From an uncultured Selenomonadales bacterium (GTDB lineage: Bacteria > Bacillota > Negativicutes > Selenomonadales > Selenomonadaceae), in NCBI GenBank assembly GCA_946407095.1, contig CAMJMR010000004.1, positions 19,286 to 83,285 on the forward strand: 64,000 nt of DNA, written 5' to 3'. The notes under the pieces are model-generated. The model saw only the letters and a program-made list of their open reading frames with translations, ran no database searches and was not told the origin of the DNA. Of this stretch, positions 36,134-45,355 are shown one piece after another; the stretch's first letter is position 1, and each line of letters starts with the position of its first letter. The position numbers and the translations under genes are program-made.

Positions 36134-36944
36134 GATTTTCCTCCGAATCAGTTTGTTCAGGCTCTTCAGCCGCATTTGCTTCGGGCAAGTCAATCACATC
36201 GCTGAAGGACACGATATTTTCCTCGCCGTGCTCGTTGTCGACGTAGCGGAAGCCCTCCTCGGTGACGACTGCCTGGTCAGCTTGCAACGCCGTCGCCAAC
36301 GCCGCGCTTTGTTGGTCAATGCTTATGACGCCGAAGTTGCTAAGCAGTTTCTTCAGGACGGTCTTCTTTGCCATCGCGTCGAAGTTCGTGCTCCAGACCG
36401 AAGACTTTTTGCCCGACCGCATGTCGTAAGCGTAGCTCTGCGAATATTTTTCGGCGTGCGCCTGCAATTCCTCAACCGTCATGTAAAGCGACTTTTCAAA
36501 GCCGTTGACAAGACGCATGTAGGCAACGTAGCCGACAATCTCGTCCGAAATTTTTTCGCCGCGAATAATCTCGCCCGTCACGAAGTCAATATCGGCGATT
36601 TGCCCTTCGCGAACGGCCGCCGAATTCAGCGTCCGATATTGCCCGCTGCGCATTGCCAACTGAATGTAGCCGCGGTAACCCAGTTGAAAAGTCGCAAGCC
36701 CGCGATACGGCACGATATGCGCGAAGCCCAAGGACGGATTAATCGGCAACTTGAGCGCGGCGGCTATCCCTGCGGCGGCAATTATCGAATGCGGGGTGCA
36801 CTCGCGAAGTTTCTGGTTGCTGTTGAAAATCGTCAGAATCGACGAAATGAACGACGGCGCAGAGCTGTCAAGCAGTTCCTCGAATCGCCGCTTGATGCCC
36901 GCCGAATTCAAAAGCTGTTGCAATGTCGGATTGGTTTGGCTCAT
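36126..36944 (-). CDS. recT: RecT-family single-strand annealing protein
   Basis: 272 residues. Typical RecT features are LPINPSLGFAHIVPYRG, ATFQLGYRGYIQLAMRSGQY, YMTVEELQAHAEKYSQSY and VWSTNFDAMAKKTVLKKLL. RecT pairs complementary single strands in phage or prophage recombination, normally with a RecE-like exonuclease. No exonuclease or other phage gene is visible here. The acidic C-terminus (EEPEQTDSEENHD) is common in the family. Start 36944 has AAAGGATG upstream. It overlaps argB by 8 bases. Confidence 0.93.
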   Translation of the reverse strand: MSQTNPTLQQLLNSAGIKRRFEELLDSSAPSFISSILTIFNSNQKLRECTPHSIIAAAGIAAALKLPINPSLGFAHIVPYRGLATFQLGYRGYIQLAMRSGQYRTLNSAAVREGQIADIDFVTGEIIRGEKISDEIVGYVAYMRLVNGFEKSLYMTVEELQAHAEKYSQSYAYDMRSGKKSSVWSTNFDAMAKKTVLKKLLSNFGVISIDQQSAALATALQADQAVVTEEGFRYVDNEHGEENIVSFSDVIDLPEANAAEEPEQTDSEENHD

Positions 36945-36957
36945 GAAAATCATCCTT

Positions 36958-38235
36958 TCAAGCCGCTTGCCGTTCGTCGGTGTATTCGTCGTATGCCGCG
37001 ACAGCCTCGGCGAAACGCTTTTGCACGTCGCTGAACAGATACAAGCCGTCGGCATTAGCCCGCAAGCCCTTCAAGCTCAAGCGATACACTCTCGGCGGAT
37101 TTTCAAGCGTCATGGGCGTCAGGCTCCGAATCTGCGCGGTGTCGGGATAAACCATATTCAACGCGGCATAAACTTCGCCGTCGGCTCCGCGCCACTTCTC
37201 GATAACGACTTTGACGCCAATGGGGGTCTTCGTGTCGATGACGCCGGGCAACGAATAATTTTCGACGCGCAGGGCTCCCAAGAGACCGATGATGTTCGTG
37301 TCGTGGCCGCACAGGAAGGTGAAGCGGCGATTGTCGTTGGCAAGCTCGGAACTCATGCACTCAAGCAACGGGTGCGCCTCGACAGCGGAAATGGCGGGCA
37401 AACCGGCAATTCCAATGAAATACGAATTCAGCTCGCCGATTTGCCGCCACTGCTTGTCGGAAAGCTTTTTCCCGAAGGCTGCGGCGGTATCGGTCGGCTC
37501 CTCGTAGTATTGCATGATAAGCGCGTCGTTGGCAATGTGCGCCGCCCGAATCGTGCCGCCGAATGTCGGCTCCTTGCCAACCTCAAGGATAAGTTTCGTG
37601 TCGCCGTTGCGCAAAGTGGTCAAACCGTTTTCGCGGGCGTAGGGCGAATTTTTGAAGTCAAGAACCTTTTCCAACAGGTCAAGCCCCTCCGCGAAACGTT
37701 TTTCCATGTCGCGCACGTTTTTGACGTTCAAGTACTCGTTGACTTCCTTTTCGGCGGCGGCAAGGAATTTTTCGTTGACGAATGTCAGCTTCATGTCGAA
37801 GACGGGGTCGAAGGTGCCGAGCTTGTATTTGCGCACGACTTCGACGTTGGCAATGGGCAACATGCCGCTTGAAAAGTATTGCGCCGTCGCGATTGTCCGC
37901 TGATACGAATTGGCGTAGAACAGGAACTCATCTTTGGCGGGCACGTAATTTTCGGGCATAAAGCCTTCGTCAATCAAATACTTGCGAAAATATTGACCAA
38001 GCTCCGTCTCAAGCACACCGCCGCGCAGAGACAGCTCACGCGAAGGCGAAGTCCACTTAAACCACTTGTGCGGCGTCAAAGGGGCTGCCCGGTCGGCGTG
38101 CGGCGAACGGATATTGTGGCGGCTGAAAACCAAAACTTTTTCCAAGGTGTAATTGTCGCCGTACTTTTTTGCCTCGGCGGTCGTCAGCGATAAAATCATC
38201 GCCGCCAAGATGAACAGCGTCAAAAATTTTTTCAT
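36958..38235 (-). CDS. Periplasmic histidine acid phosphatase (glucose-1-phosphatase/phytase-like)
   Basis: 425 residues with an N-terminal signal peptide (LTLFILAAMILSLTTAEA). VFSRHNIRSPHAD is the catalytic His motif. The Asn in place of Gly recalls E. coli Agp (RHNLRAP). LCGHDTNIIGLLGAL is the HD proton-donor motif. It releases phosphate from sugar phosphates or phytate in the periplasm. The ATG at 38235 has AAAGGAGG upstream. It lies 13 bases before recT in the same direction. Confidence 0.88.
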   Translation of the reverse strand: MKKFLTLFILAAMILSLTTAEAKKYGDNYTLEKVLVFSRHNIRSPHADRAAPLTPHKWFKWTSPSRELSLRGGVLETELGQYFRKYLIDEGFMPENYVPAKDEFLFYANSYQRTIATAQYFSSGMLPIANVEVVRKYKLGTFDPVFDMKLTFVNEKFLAAAEKEVNEYLNVKNVRDMEKRFAEGLDLLEKVLDFKNSPYARENGLTTLRNGDTKLILEVGKEPTFGGTIRAAHIANDALIMQYYEEPTDTAAAFGKKLSDKQWRQIGELNSYFIGIAGLPAISAVEAHPLLECMSSELANDNRRFTFLCGHDTNIIGLLGALRVENYSLPGVIDTKTPIGVKVVIEKWRGADGEVYAALNMVYPDTAQIRSLTPMTLENPPRVYRLSLKGLRANADGLYLFSDVQKRFAEAVAAYDEYTDERQAA

Positions 38236-38274
38236 GGAAAAACCTCCTTTCAAATGATATTGCAATCGAACTCG

Positions 38275-38372
38275 GCAAGTGGGTCGGTAATGCGCAGGCA
38301 TTTCGTTTCGGCGCGGGCGTTTACTCCAAACGTCGTCACATTGAAGCGCGCTATCTGTTCTGCCGCTTTTAA
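38275..38372. repeat. Short intergenic repeat family 2, copy 3
   Basis: It shares gcgcgggcgtttactc and gcgcgctatctgttctgCCGCTTTTAAAGCGG with the copies at 4231 and 54545. It lies between fabK-like and phosphatase genes. Confidence 0.55.
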
Positions 38373-38378
38373 AGCGGC

Positions 38379-38422
38379 AAAAAAATTTCCCCGCAGTCTT
38401 CAGCGACCGTCGGGGATTTTTT
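38379..38422 (-). terminator. Rho-independent terminator after the FabK/NMO-like gene
   Basis: On the minus strand CCCCG and CGGGG pair around a loop of about 17 bases, followed by AAATTTTTTT. It starts right after the stop codon. Confidence 0.65.
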
Positions 38423-39372
38423 TATGGCTGATAGAATTCTTCCGCCTCCGTGACCAGGCGGCGTATGATTTCCTTGACAGGCAAAATTTCTTCGATGCGC
38501 GGCATGTATTCGCCCGTAAAGACCAAGCCCGTTTCCAAGTCGCCCTGTTGAGCCCGCGTCAACGCTCTGACGATACAGAAATTGTGCTTGCAGGCCTTCA
38601 GGCATGAGTCGCAGGTTTTGGGCGGGACGTTGCCCTCCATTACGCGTTTTGAAAACGGCGTCCGCACCGCTCGACCGGGCAAGCCGACCGGACTGTTTAT
38701 CAAGACGACATCTTCAGGCTTAGACTTAAGGTAGTATTCCTTGAGGCTCGGCGCGCCGTTCGCCTCCACGCTTGCCGCGAATCTTGAACCCATTTGCACG
38801 CCGTCGGCACCCATTTTCAGCACGTCGACGATATCTTTGCCCGTAAGGACGCCGCCCGCCGCTATGACGGGGATTGACACTGCGGCGCGAATCGGCTCAA
38901 TCAGCTCGCGAACGGAAATATCCGTGCCGAGGTGACCGCCTGCCTCCTTGCCTTCCACGACTATCGCCGCTGCTCCCAGTTTCTGTGAAATTTTTGCCAA
39001 CTTGACAGAAGAGACTATCGGGACTATCGGCGTGCCGGACGCTCTGCCCAGCCCGAAAATATCGCGCGAAAAACCCGCGCCCGCAACAATTAAGTCGATG
39101 CCCGCGTCCATTGCCGTATGAACTATGCCCGCGAAATCGCTTGCCGCGACCATGATGTTTATCCCGATTATTCCGTCGGTTAGGGCTCGCGCCAATTTTA
39201 TTTCGTAGCGCAATTCGTCGTGCGCCATGCCCGAAGCCGCAATCAGCCCGATGCCGCCTTCGTTGGCGACCGCCGCCGCAAGCCGCGCCGTAGACAGCCG
39301 TATCGCCATGCCGCCTTGCACGATTGGAATTTTCGCTGTCTTGTTTCCTATTTTAAGTTCCGGTAGTCTCAC
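38422..39372 (-). CDS. FabK-type enoyl-ACP reductase / nitronate monooxygenase family flavoprotein
   Basis: 316 residues. IPIVQGGMAIRLSTARLAAAV, GIIGINIMVA, VEGKEAGGHLGTDISV and IAAGGVLTGKDIVDVLKMGADGVQMGSRF show the FMN-barrel fold shared by FabK and nitronate monooxygenases. A late Cys cluster CDSCLKACKHNFC is more like the NMO branch. It follows fabG and acpP, which favours a part in fatty-acid synthesis, but the cluster suggests caution. The GTG at 39372 has AGGAGG seven bases upstream. Confidence 0.8.
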   Translation of the reverse strand: MRLPELKIGNKTAKIPIVQGGMAIRLSTARLAAAVANEGGIGLIAASGMAHDELRYEIKLARALTDGIIGINIMVAASDFAGIVHTAMDAGIDLIVAGAGFSRDIFGLGRASGTPIVPIVSSVKLAKISQKLGAAAIVVEGKEAGGHLGTDISVRELIEPIRAAVSIPVIAAGGVLTGKDIVDVLKMGADGVQMGSRFAASVEANGAPSLKEYYLKSKPEDVVLINSPVGLPGRAVRTPFSKRVMEGNVPPKTCDSCLKACKHNFCIVRALTRAQQGDLETGLVFTGEYMPRIEEILPVKEIIRRLVTEAEEFYQP

Positions 39373-39384
39373 GGATAATCCTCC

Positions 39385-39450
39385 TAAGGGAAAAGGGACA
39401 AGGGACAAGCATTTTGAACTTTTCCCCTGTCCCTTAATCCTTGTCCCTGA
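39385..39450. repeat. 7-bp-periodic G-tract inverted repeat between acpP and the FabK/NMO-like gene
   Basis: GGG triplets start at 39388, 39395 and 39402. The mirrored C tracts at about 39424, 39431 and 39445 keep the 7-base step with one damaged tract near 39438. It is built from a GGGACAA unit, as at 23929. Confidence 0.75.
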
Positions 39451-39451
39451 A

Positions 39452-39688
39452 TCAAGCGTTGGTTTCTCCGTCTATGTATTTGACGACATCTTCCACAGTC
39501 TTAATTTTTTCGGCCTTCTCGTCGGGGATTTCAATGTTGAATTCCTCCTCGAACGCCATAATCAATTCGACTATGTCCAGAGAATCGGCGCCCAGGTCGT
39601 CGACGAAGGTTGAGCTCATCTGGATTTCGTCCTCTTCGACGCCAAGCTGATCTTTGACGATTTTTTTAACCTGTTCAAACGTTGACAT
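39452..39688 (-). CDS. acpP: Acyl carrier protein
   Basis: 78 residues, acidic. [20 protein letters not shown] holds the phosphopantetheine Ser in the DSL motif. It carries growing acyl chains for fatty-acid and lipid A synthesis. ATG 39688 has GGAGGTG upstream. It follows fabG by 27 bases, in an apparent operon. Confidence 0.97.
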   Translation of the reverse strand: MSTFEQVKKIVKDQLGVEEDEIQMSSTFVDDLGADSLDIVELIMAFEEEFNIEIPDEKAEKIKTVEDVVKYIDGETNA

Positions 39689-39715
39689 GCACGACACCTC
39701 CTTTCCAAGCCGCGT

Positions 39716-40474
39716 TCACATGGCAAGCCCGCCGTCGACTGACAGCACTTGACCGGTGATATACGCCGCTTGATCCGATACCAAGAACGCCACTGCATTG
39801 GCAACGTCTTCGGGAGTGCCCATCCTTCCCGCAGGTATCTCTTGCAACATTACTTCCTTGACTTTTTCGCTAAGCGCGGCAGTCATATCGGTGTTGATAA
39901 GCCCCGGCGCAACAGCGTTGACAGTCACGCCGCGCGAGGCAAGTTCCCTTGCCGCAGACTTCGTGAAGCCGATAATGCCCGCCTTTGCCGCCGCGTAGTT
40001 TGTTTGGCTTATGTTGCCTTTGAGCCCGACGACGCTGGACATGTTGACTATTCGCCCGCCGCGCTGGCGCATCATGAGTTTCGTGACGGCTTTGGTGCAG
40101 TTGAACACGCCTTTTAAGTTTGTGGCGATAACCTTGTCGAAGTCGTCTTCGCTCATTTTCAGCAGAAGATTGTCGCGGGTAATGCCGGCGTTGTTTATCA
40201 GAATGTCCAGCCGTCCCCATTGGTCGACAACCTTTTTGACAAGCTCGGTCACCGTCGCGAAGTCTGAAACGTTGCCCTGCACGAGCATGGCCGCGCCGCC
40301 CGCCGCCTCGATTGCGGTTTTGACTTCCTCGGCCTTTGCGCTGTTGCTTGCGAAGTTCAAAGCGACCTTGGCTCCGTCTTCGGCAAGCCGCAGAGCTATC
40401 GCCCGCCCTATGCCGCGTGAAGCGCCCGTCACGAACGCCACTTTGCCTGTTAAAACTTTTTCCGTCGCACTCAT
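39716..40474 (-). CDS. fabG: 3-oxoacyl-ACP reductase
   Basis: 252 residues, short-chain dehydrogenase. It has the NADPH motif [21 protein letters not shown] ([13 protein letters not shown]), catalytic Ser in [17 protein letters not shown] (Tyr, Lys) and [11 protein letters not shown]. It reduces 3-oxoacyl-ACP in type II fatty-acid synthesis. Start 40474 has GAAAGG upstream. acpP follows. Confidence 0.95.
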   Translation of the reverse strand: MSATEKVLTGKVAFVTGASRGIGRAIALRLAEDGAKVALNFASNSAKAEEVKTAIEAAGGAAMLVQGNVSDFATVTELVKKVVDQWGRLDILINNAGITRDNLLLKMSEDDFDKVIATNLKGVFNCTKAVTKLMMRQRGGRIVNMSSVVGLKGNISQTNYAAAKAGIIGFTKSAARELASRGVTVNAVAPGLINTDMTAALSEKVKEVMLQEIPAGRMGTPEDVANAVAFLVSDQAAYITGQVLSVDGGLAM

Positions 40475-40500
40475 CACAACCTTTCGCCTCCCGTTTGCAG

Positions 40501-40529
40501 AATATAACACAAAGATTTTCGCTTGTCTA
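40501..40529 (-). promoter_or_regulatory. Probable promoter of fabG-acpP
   Basis: On the minus strand TAGACA (40529-40524) and TATATT (40506-40501) are 17 bases apart, about 27 bases before the fabG start. The local stretch is AT-rich. Confidence 0.55.
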
Positions 40530-40584
40530 CAATTTTTAAGGACAACGTGACAGAAGGCACTCATTCGCTCGCTTCCAAAGCAAC

Positions 40585-40625
40585 AAAAAAATTATCCCCC
40601 TCCAAAGCGGAAGGGGATTTTTTGT
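40585..40625 (-). terminator. Rho-independent terminator after the hybrid kinase gene
   Basis: On the minus strand CCCCTTCCGC / TTTGGAGGGGG is followed by an AT-rich run with seven T. Confidence 0.75.
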
Positions 40626-40634
40626 TGCAGAGTC

Positions 40635-43469
40635 TCAATCGTGAATGAATTCTTGCAAGGCGGCGTAAAGTTGTTCGGGGTCGGCGGGCTTGGTCAAGTG
40701 CGCGTTCATGCCAGCCTTCAGTGATCGTTGAACGTCCTCGTCGAAGGCGTTGGCGGTCATTGCGATTATCGGCACGGTTTTGGCGTCGGGGTGGTCAAGC
40801 GCGCGAATCGCTGCCGTTGCCTCCAAGCCGTCCATTACGGGCATTCGGATGTCCATCAAAATCGCGTCGTAGAAGCCCGGCGGCGACGCGGCGAATTTTT
40901 CTACCGCTATCTTCCCGTTTTCCGCGTGGTCGGATATCATGCCGCGCATTTCCAGAATCATCATCATTATTTCGGCGTTGACGGGCATATCTTCCGCCAC
41001 GAGGATTTTGCGCCCTTCCAAGTCGACGACTTTTTTTTCGGGCAAGATTTGTTTTTTGCGGTGGAAAGCCTGTTGGAATTCGTAAAGCGCGTTCGTCGAC
41101 GCCAGCGGCTTAGCCATGAAGGTATCGACGCCCGCCTTGAGAGCCTCCTCCTCCACTTCGTACCAATCGTAGGCCGTCAGCACTATAACCGTCGTGTCGT
41201 TGCCCAAAATTTCGCGAATCTGCCGCGTGACTTCGATTCCGTCCAATTCGGGCATCAGCCAGTCGACCAGAATCAAATTGTAGTCGTTGCGGCGGGCGTG
41301 GCGCGTTTTTATCAGCTCAATGGCCTCTTTGCCGCCCGCGCAGGTTTCCGCCTCTATGCCGACTTCGCCCAGCACCGATTTGGCATGTTCGCGGGCAAGA
41401 GGCTCGTCGTCGATTATCAGCACCGAAAAATCTTGCGGACGCATTTCGTGCGTGTCGTCCGAATCGGAACGCGCCGAATCCTTCAGCGGCAGATTGACTT
41501 CAAAAACCGTGCCGACGCCCTTCGCCGAGTCGACCGACATGGAGCCGTTCATCATCTGCACGATATTTTTGGTTATCGCCAAGCCCAAGCCCGACCCGCC
41601 GTAGCGTGAAGTCGTCGTGTCGTCCTCTTGACTGAAGGGCTCGAAAATGCGCGGCAGATAGTCTTTGCTCATGCCCACGCCCGTATCTTTGACGGTGAAG
41701 CGAAAATTCGATTGCCCGTCGTATTGCGCGGTGCATTCGATTATCAGCGTGACTTTGCCGCCCGCGTCCGTGAACTTGACGGCATTGCCCAAAATATTTA
41801 TCAGCACCTGTTCAAGCTTGGTGTCGTCGCCGATGTAGTACTTGCCGATGTCGCCTTTCAGCACGCATTCGTAAGTCAAGCCCTTGTCCTTGCACTGCGC
41901 GTCAATCAGCGTGTTAATCTGGTAGACGAACGACGTAAAAGAAAATTCTTCGTTGCGGAAGCTCATGCGCCCGCTCTCGATTCGGCTCATGTCAAGGATG
42001 TCATTTATAATCGTCAGCAGGTAGCGCGCGCTTGAACCGATTTTTTCAAGGTAGTCCTTCAGCGTCGGCGTCAAGTCCTTGTCGTGGAGCGCGATGTTGT
42101 CCAGCCCGATAATGGCGTTCATGGGCGTGCGAATCTCGTGGCTCATGCGGGACAGGAAGGCGGTCTTGGCAACGTTGGCTTGGCGTGCCTGGTCAAGGGC
42201 GGCTCGCAGGCGATTGTTCTGCTCGATTTGCTTGCGCTGAATCGCCGTCGTGTCGCTCTTGAGCAGTATGTAAAAATCTGCGCGGGGGTCAATGGCGTAG
42301 AAGTCCAGCCGCTTATAAAAAGTTTCGCCGCCGATATTGCAAGCGATATTGACGACGTAAGGCTCGGCAGTCTTGAGCTTGGCGCGAATCGTCGACAGCT
42401 TTAGGGCGTCGATAAGATTTTTCTTGCCGTCGTCGTCGACAAGCACCGGGAAGACTTGCTTTTTGAGATATTCGTCGTAAACGCCGTCGCGCGTCGTCGG
42501 GAAGATTGAGCCCTTGCCGATAAGCGCGGCGTCGCCGACAACCACGCTGTACTTGTCGTTGGCAAGGTAGGCAACCATATCGAATTGCCGCGCCAAAATC
42601 TTGTCAAGCAAGGCGCCTTCGACCTTTTCCTTGCCGGCCTCCTGTTCCGCAATGAACGCGATGATTTCATTGTTGATGGGGTGGCGCGTGAAGACCGCCC
42701 GATAGTTCACGTAGCAATAATGCCCATCCTTGCGCCGCGAAAACAAATACATTGACAGTTGCGTTTCGCCGCGCAGAAAACGGGCTTTGATATTTTCCGC
42801 GCTGAAAGTCTCAAGGAAGGCCGCCCGCTCCTCGTCGATAGGGTAATTGACGGCGCGCAAGCTGATAAGCTCGGAATAGGGACGAATCACAGAATCCGTG
42901 CCGAACAAGTCACGCCCTTGCATATCCTCGACCTTGTTGCGCGTCAAGTTGGCTCTGAACATCGACAGCGTGCGCTCGTTGGCGCGATAGAAATTGTCGC
43001 CGATTGACATGTACGTAGCCTGCAGGCGTTGCGCGTAGACTTTAACGCTCGTCACGTCGAAGAACGTGCAGTAGGCGTAATGCTCGGCGAAATCGTCAAT
43101 GAAAGTGTAGTTGACATTGCACCAGACGACTTGCCCCGTGGCAGTGACGTGGCGGACAGTCAAATCCTTGGTGCTGTCCTCGGATATTCGGCGGCGAAGC
43201 ATGCGCTTGACGGCAAGGCGGTCGTCGGGGTGCGTGAAGGCAATGACGCTGCGTTCGTTTAAATGGTTCAGCGCGTCTTCAACGGTGCATTGCATGAGGC
43301 GGGCGAATCCCTTCGACACAAAGACGACCTCAAACCGTCCGTCGTTTTTTTCGCGCAAAAGAAGCGATGCGCCCTCCATTTGCTTTATCGTCCTCAAGAA
43401 GTGTTCTCGCGCAGATTGTTCGTCGGTCAGATTGGGATTTGATTTATCGGGCGGCAATGAATTGTTCAT
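40635..43469 (-). CDS. Hybrid sensor histidine kinase with two receiver domains
   Basis: 944 residues, no clear membrane segment, so probably cytoplasmic. PAS-like sensor segments fill the first 420 residues. HisKA has FLSRMSHEIRTPMNAIIG with the phospho-His at about residue 444. The ATPase follows (NILGNAVKFTDAGG, DTGVGMSKDYLPRIFEPF, GGSGLGLAITKNIV). Receiver 1 has LIIDDEP and VDWLMPELDG (Asp near 732); receiver 2 has LVAEDMPVN and MDIRMPVMDG (Asp near 872). Such proteins act as phosphorelays, often in adhesion or second-messenger control. No DNA-binding or output partner is adjacent. ATG 43469 has AGGAAG upstream. Confidence 0.93.
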   Translation of the reverse strand: MNNSLPPDKSNPNLTDEQSAREHFLRTIKQMEGASLLLREKNDGRFEVVFVSKGFARLMQCTVEDALNHLNERSVIAFTHPDDRLAVKRMLRRRISEDSTKDLTVRHVTATGQVVWCNVNYTFIDDFAEHYAYCTFFDVTSVKVYAQRLQATYMSIGDNFYRANERTLSMFRANLTRNKVEDMQGRDLFGTDSVIRPYSELISLRAVNYPIDEERAAFLETFSAENIKARFLRGETQLSMYLFSRRKDGHYCYVNYRAVFTRHPINNEIIAFIAEQEAGKEKVEGALLDKILARQFDMVAYLANDKYSVVVGDAALIGKGSIFPTTRDGVYDEYLKKQVFPVLVDDDGKKNLIDALKLSTIRAKLKTAEPYVVNIACNIGGETFYKRLDFYAIDPRADFYILLKSDTTAIQRKQIEQNNRLRAALDQARQANVAKTAFLSRMSHEIRTPMNAIIGLDNIALHDKDLTPTLKDYLEKIGSSARYLLTIINDILDMSRIESGRMSFRNEEFSFTSFVYQINTLIDAQCKDKGLTYECVLKGDIGKYYIGDDTKLEQVLINILGNAVKFTDAGGKVTLIIECTAQYDGQSNFRFTVKDTGVGMSKDYLPRIFEPFSQEDDTTTSRYGGSGLGLAITKNIVQMMNGSMSVDSAKGVGTVFEVNLPLKDSARSDSDDTHEMRPQDFSVLIIDDEPLAREHAKSVLGEVGIEAETCAGGKEAIELIKTRHARRNDYNLILVDWLMPELDGIEVTRQIREILGNDTTVIVLTAYDWYEVEEEALKAGVDTFMAKPLASTNALYEFQQAFHRKKQILPEKKVVDLEGRKILVAEDMPVNAEIMMMILEMRGMISDHAENGKIAVEKFAASPPGFYDAILMDIRMPVMDGLEATAAIRALDHPDAKTVPIIAMTANAFDEDVQRSLKAGMNAHLTKPADPEQLYAALQEFIHD

Positions 43470-43530
43470 CAATTCTTCCTCGCTCTCAAAAAAATTTGAC
43501 GGTCAAGACTCGTCTTGAATCTCGCCGCCA

Positions 43531-43560
43531 ATTATAGCAGGTAATTTACATTTGTGCGAA
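43531..43560 (-). promoter_or_regulatory. Extended -10 promoter of the hybrid kinase gene
   Basis: On the minus strand TGCTATAAT (TATAAT at 43536-43531) forms an extended -10 box. The -35 region is weak. The same CCTGCTATAAT string appears at the 16046 promoter. Confidence 0.6.
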
Positions 43561-43587
43561 CGTTTTCTCACAGGACGTTTCGCGCCG

Positions 43588-44175
43588 TCAATTATCTCCT
43601 CTGATTGACATAATCAGCTGTCGGAGGTGCGTCGCGTCGATAACCTTGTCGAAGCAAATCTTTGCCAAGGCAGACGCCGTGCCGCGCGGGTGATAGGGCT
43701 CGTTGAACATTTGCGATATTTTTTTGTCGGCGAAGGTATCGGTGCGGCGGTCGTAGACAATCAGCTCTGCGCGGGCGGTGCTGTTCAAAATGACTTCGTC
43801 CCAACCGCTCATTTCGTATTGGCTGTAGTGCAGGAGCACGGGGCAGACGACGATATCGGCGTCAAGTTCGGCGGCAAGCGGTCTCATGGCGTCGGCGAGC
43901 TTTGCCTTTTTGTTTTCGGCGCGAAGACGTTGCCAAATGTCGCTTAGGGCTTGCGTGCAGTCCTTAGTCGGGAGGTATTCGGCGTAGTTCAAAGTTTTGT
44001 TCAGCGGAATGTGGACGGCGCGCGCGATTTTCATTTCAAGTTCGGTGCGCGTTTCAAGGTCGGGCACGGTGCTTTGAAAGATTATCGGCAAGCGGGCAAT
44101 TCTTACGGGCGTCGCCGCGTGAGCCGTCGCCGTCAACAGAATCAGCACCAACAGCGCGGGCAACAACTTTTTCAA
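43588..44175 (-). CDS. Exported protein of unknown function linked to the GTPase locus
   Basis: 195 residues. A signal peptide (LLPALLVLILLTATAHAA) is followed by a mixed alpha/beta domain (VRIARLPIIFQS, ELDADIVVCPVLLHYSQYE, ARAELIVYDRRTDTFADKKIS). The pattern recalls periplasmic proteins that combine parameters of a lipoprotein assembly type, but I do not recognise a family. The TTG at 44175 has GAGGTG six bases upstream. It begins 10 bases after the GTPase stop, so is probably in the same operon. Confidence 0.7.
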   Translation of the reverse strand: MKKLLPALLVLILLTATAHAATPVRIARLPIIFQSTVPDLETRTELEMKIARAVHIPLNKTLNYAEYLPTKDCTQALSDIWQRLRAENKKAKLADAMRPLAAELDADIVVCPVLLHYSQYEMSGWDEVILNSTARAELIVYDRRTDTFADKKISQMFNEPYHPRGTASALAKICFDKVIDATHLRQLIMSIRGDN

Positions 44176-44185
44176 GCGAATCACC

Positions 44186-45340
44186 TCAAATCGTCGGGAT
44201 AATGCCTTCGGCGGCAAGCATCCACATCAACGGGTCAAGGACTCTGTGCGGACGGATTTTGGCAAGGCGTTTGTGCATATCGGGCGGGCGTCCGAAGCTC
44301 GACACCCCGAAAACGCGCACATCCCGAAAGTTGGCGTCAATCGCGCTGAGGAAAGCCGTTTCGCCCTGCCGACTGAGCCAATCGCGAATTTCCAAGTCAA
44401 CCATCTCGCTGTCCGATTCGACGAAGCCTTTGCTTTGAATGTGCGGGCTGTCCTTGAGGATTGTCGCGCCGCTGGCGAAGCCGTTGAGCATTTCGTTGAG
44501 CGCGTCGAGTTTGGTAAGGATGACGGCGGCTTTTCGGTCGATTCGCTTGCCCGGCGCAATGTTGCAGGCGCGGCGTATGTAGTTCGCCAAGGAATTGACC
44601 ATGCTGACCATATTGGCTGGCGCGCTGGTCTGGCGGTCAATTGCCATTGAGGCGTTAAGGGTGTCGTGCGGAATTTCGACGCGGACGCTCGGCAATAACA
44701 GCGGGTCGAACATTATCAGCAACATCCGCGCCCCCGAAAGGTAACGGCTGATTTGCGCGTCAAGCGGCGTGTAGTCGATGTGCTCGCAATCTTCGCCCGC
44801 GCCGTCGTAAATCGTCAAAGCATACGTCGGAATTTTGTCGCCCTTAGCCGAATTGTCCAGAATCGTCCAAAGTTGCGGCTTCGGCGATACGCCCGCCTCC
44901 GTGCCGCTGAGGCAGTGCCGCTCCTCGTAAACCAGTTGCTCGTTGATTTGCGTGCGGCGCGTCGTTTCGACGTCCATTGCCTGCAACACCCACGGCAAGC
45001 CCGAATATTTCAGCTCGTGCAAAAGCGTCGTCAAGTAGCTGGATTTGCCCGCGCCCGACACGCCCACCGCGCAGAAGCTCAAATATTTATCATGGAAGAG
45101 GATTTGCGGGGGAAGTTGTTCGCCGCAATGCTTACACACCGCCTCGCGAATGGTCTGACCGTTATTCTTGCAGAAAGCGCGTCTGCACACGGGCAAGCGT
45201 CCTTTGATTCGGTCGGCAATGGACAAGCGGACTTCGTGGCGATTGTCTTCGTCGGGGTCGCAGAAAAATTTTAAGCTGCTTAGTTTGAGTTTCCGCATAC
45301 AGTACGGGCAAATTGCATTCGAGTTGCCGGAATTGAACAT
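44186..45340 (-). CDS. TRAFAC-class GTPase-like protein with N-terminal zinc ribbons
   Basis: 384 residues. The first 80 or so residues hold CPYC, CRRAFC and CKHCGE cysteine pairs, likely zinc ribbons. The nucleotide domain has Walker A GVSGAGKSS (about residue 90), a Walker-B/switch motif IYDGAGED and a TKxD motif (LTKLDAL), so guanine nucleotide binding is expected. No membrane segment is obvious. It resembles bacterial double-GTPase-type conflict or signalling GTPases, though the family assignment is by recollection. It shares an operon-like arrangement with the 1069-residue protein upstream (across repeat copy I) and the exported protein downstream. GGAGG precedes ATG 45340. Confidence 0.75.
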   Translation of the reverse strand: MFNSGNSNAICPYCMRKLKLSSLKFFCDPDEDNRHEVRLSIADRIKGRLPVCRRAFCKNNGQTIREAVCKHCGEQLPPQILFHDKYLSFCAVGVSGAGKSSYLTTLLHELKYSGLPWVLQAMDVETTRRTQINEQLVYEERHCLSGTEAGVSPKPQLWTILDNSAKGDKIPTYALTIYDGAGEDCEHIDYTPLDAQISRYLSGARMLLIMFDPLLLPSVRVEIPHDTLNASMAIDRQTSAPANMVSMVNSLANYIRRACNIAPGKRIDRKAAVILTKLDALNEMLNGFASGATILKDSPHIQSKGFVESDSEMVDLEIRDWLSRQGETAFLSAIDANFRDVRVFGVSSFGRPPDMHKRLAKIRPHRVLDPLMWMLAAEGIIPTI

Positions 45341-45355
45341 TTGGGAAAACCTCCG

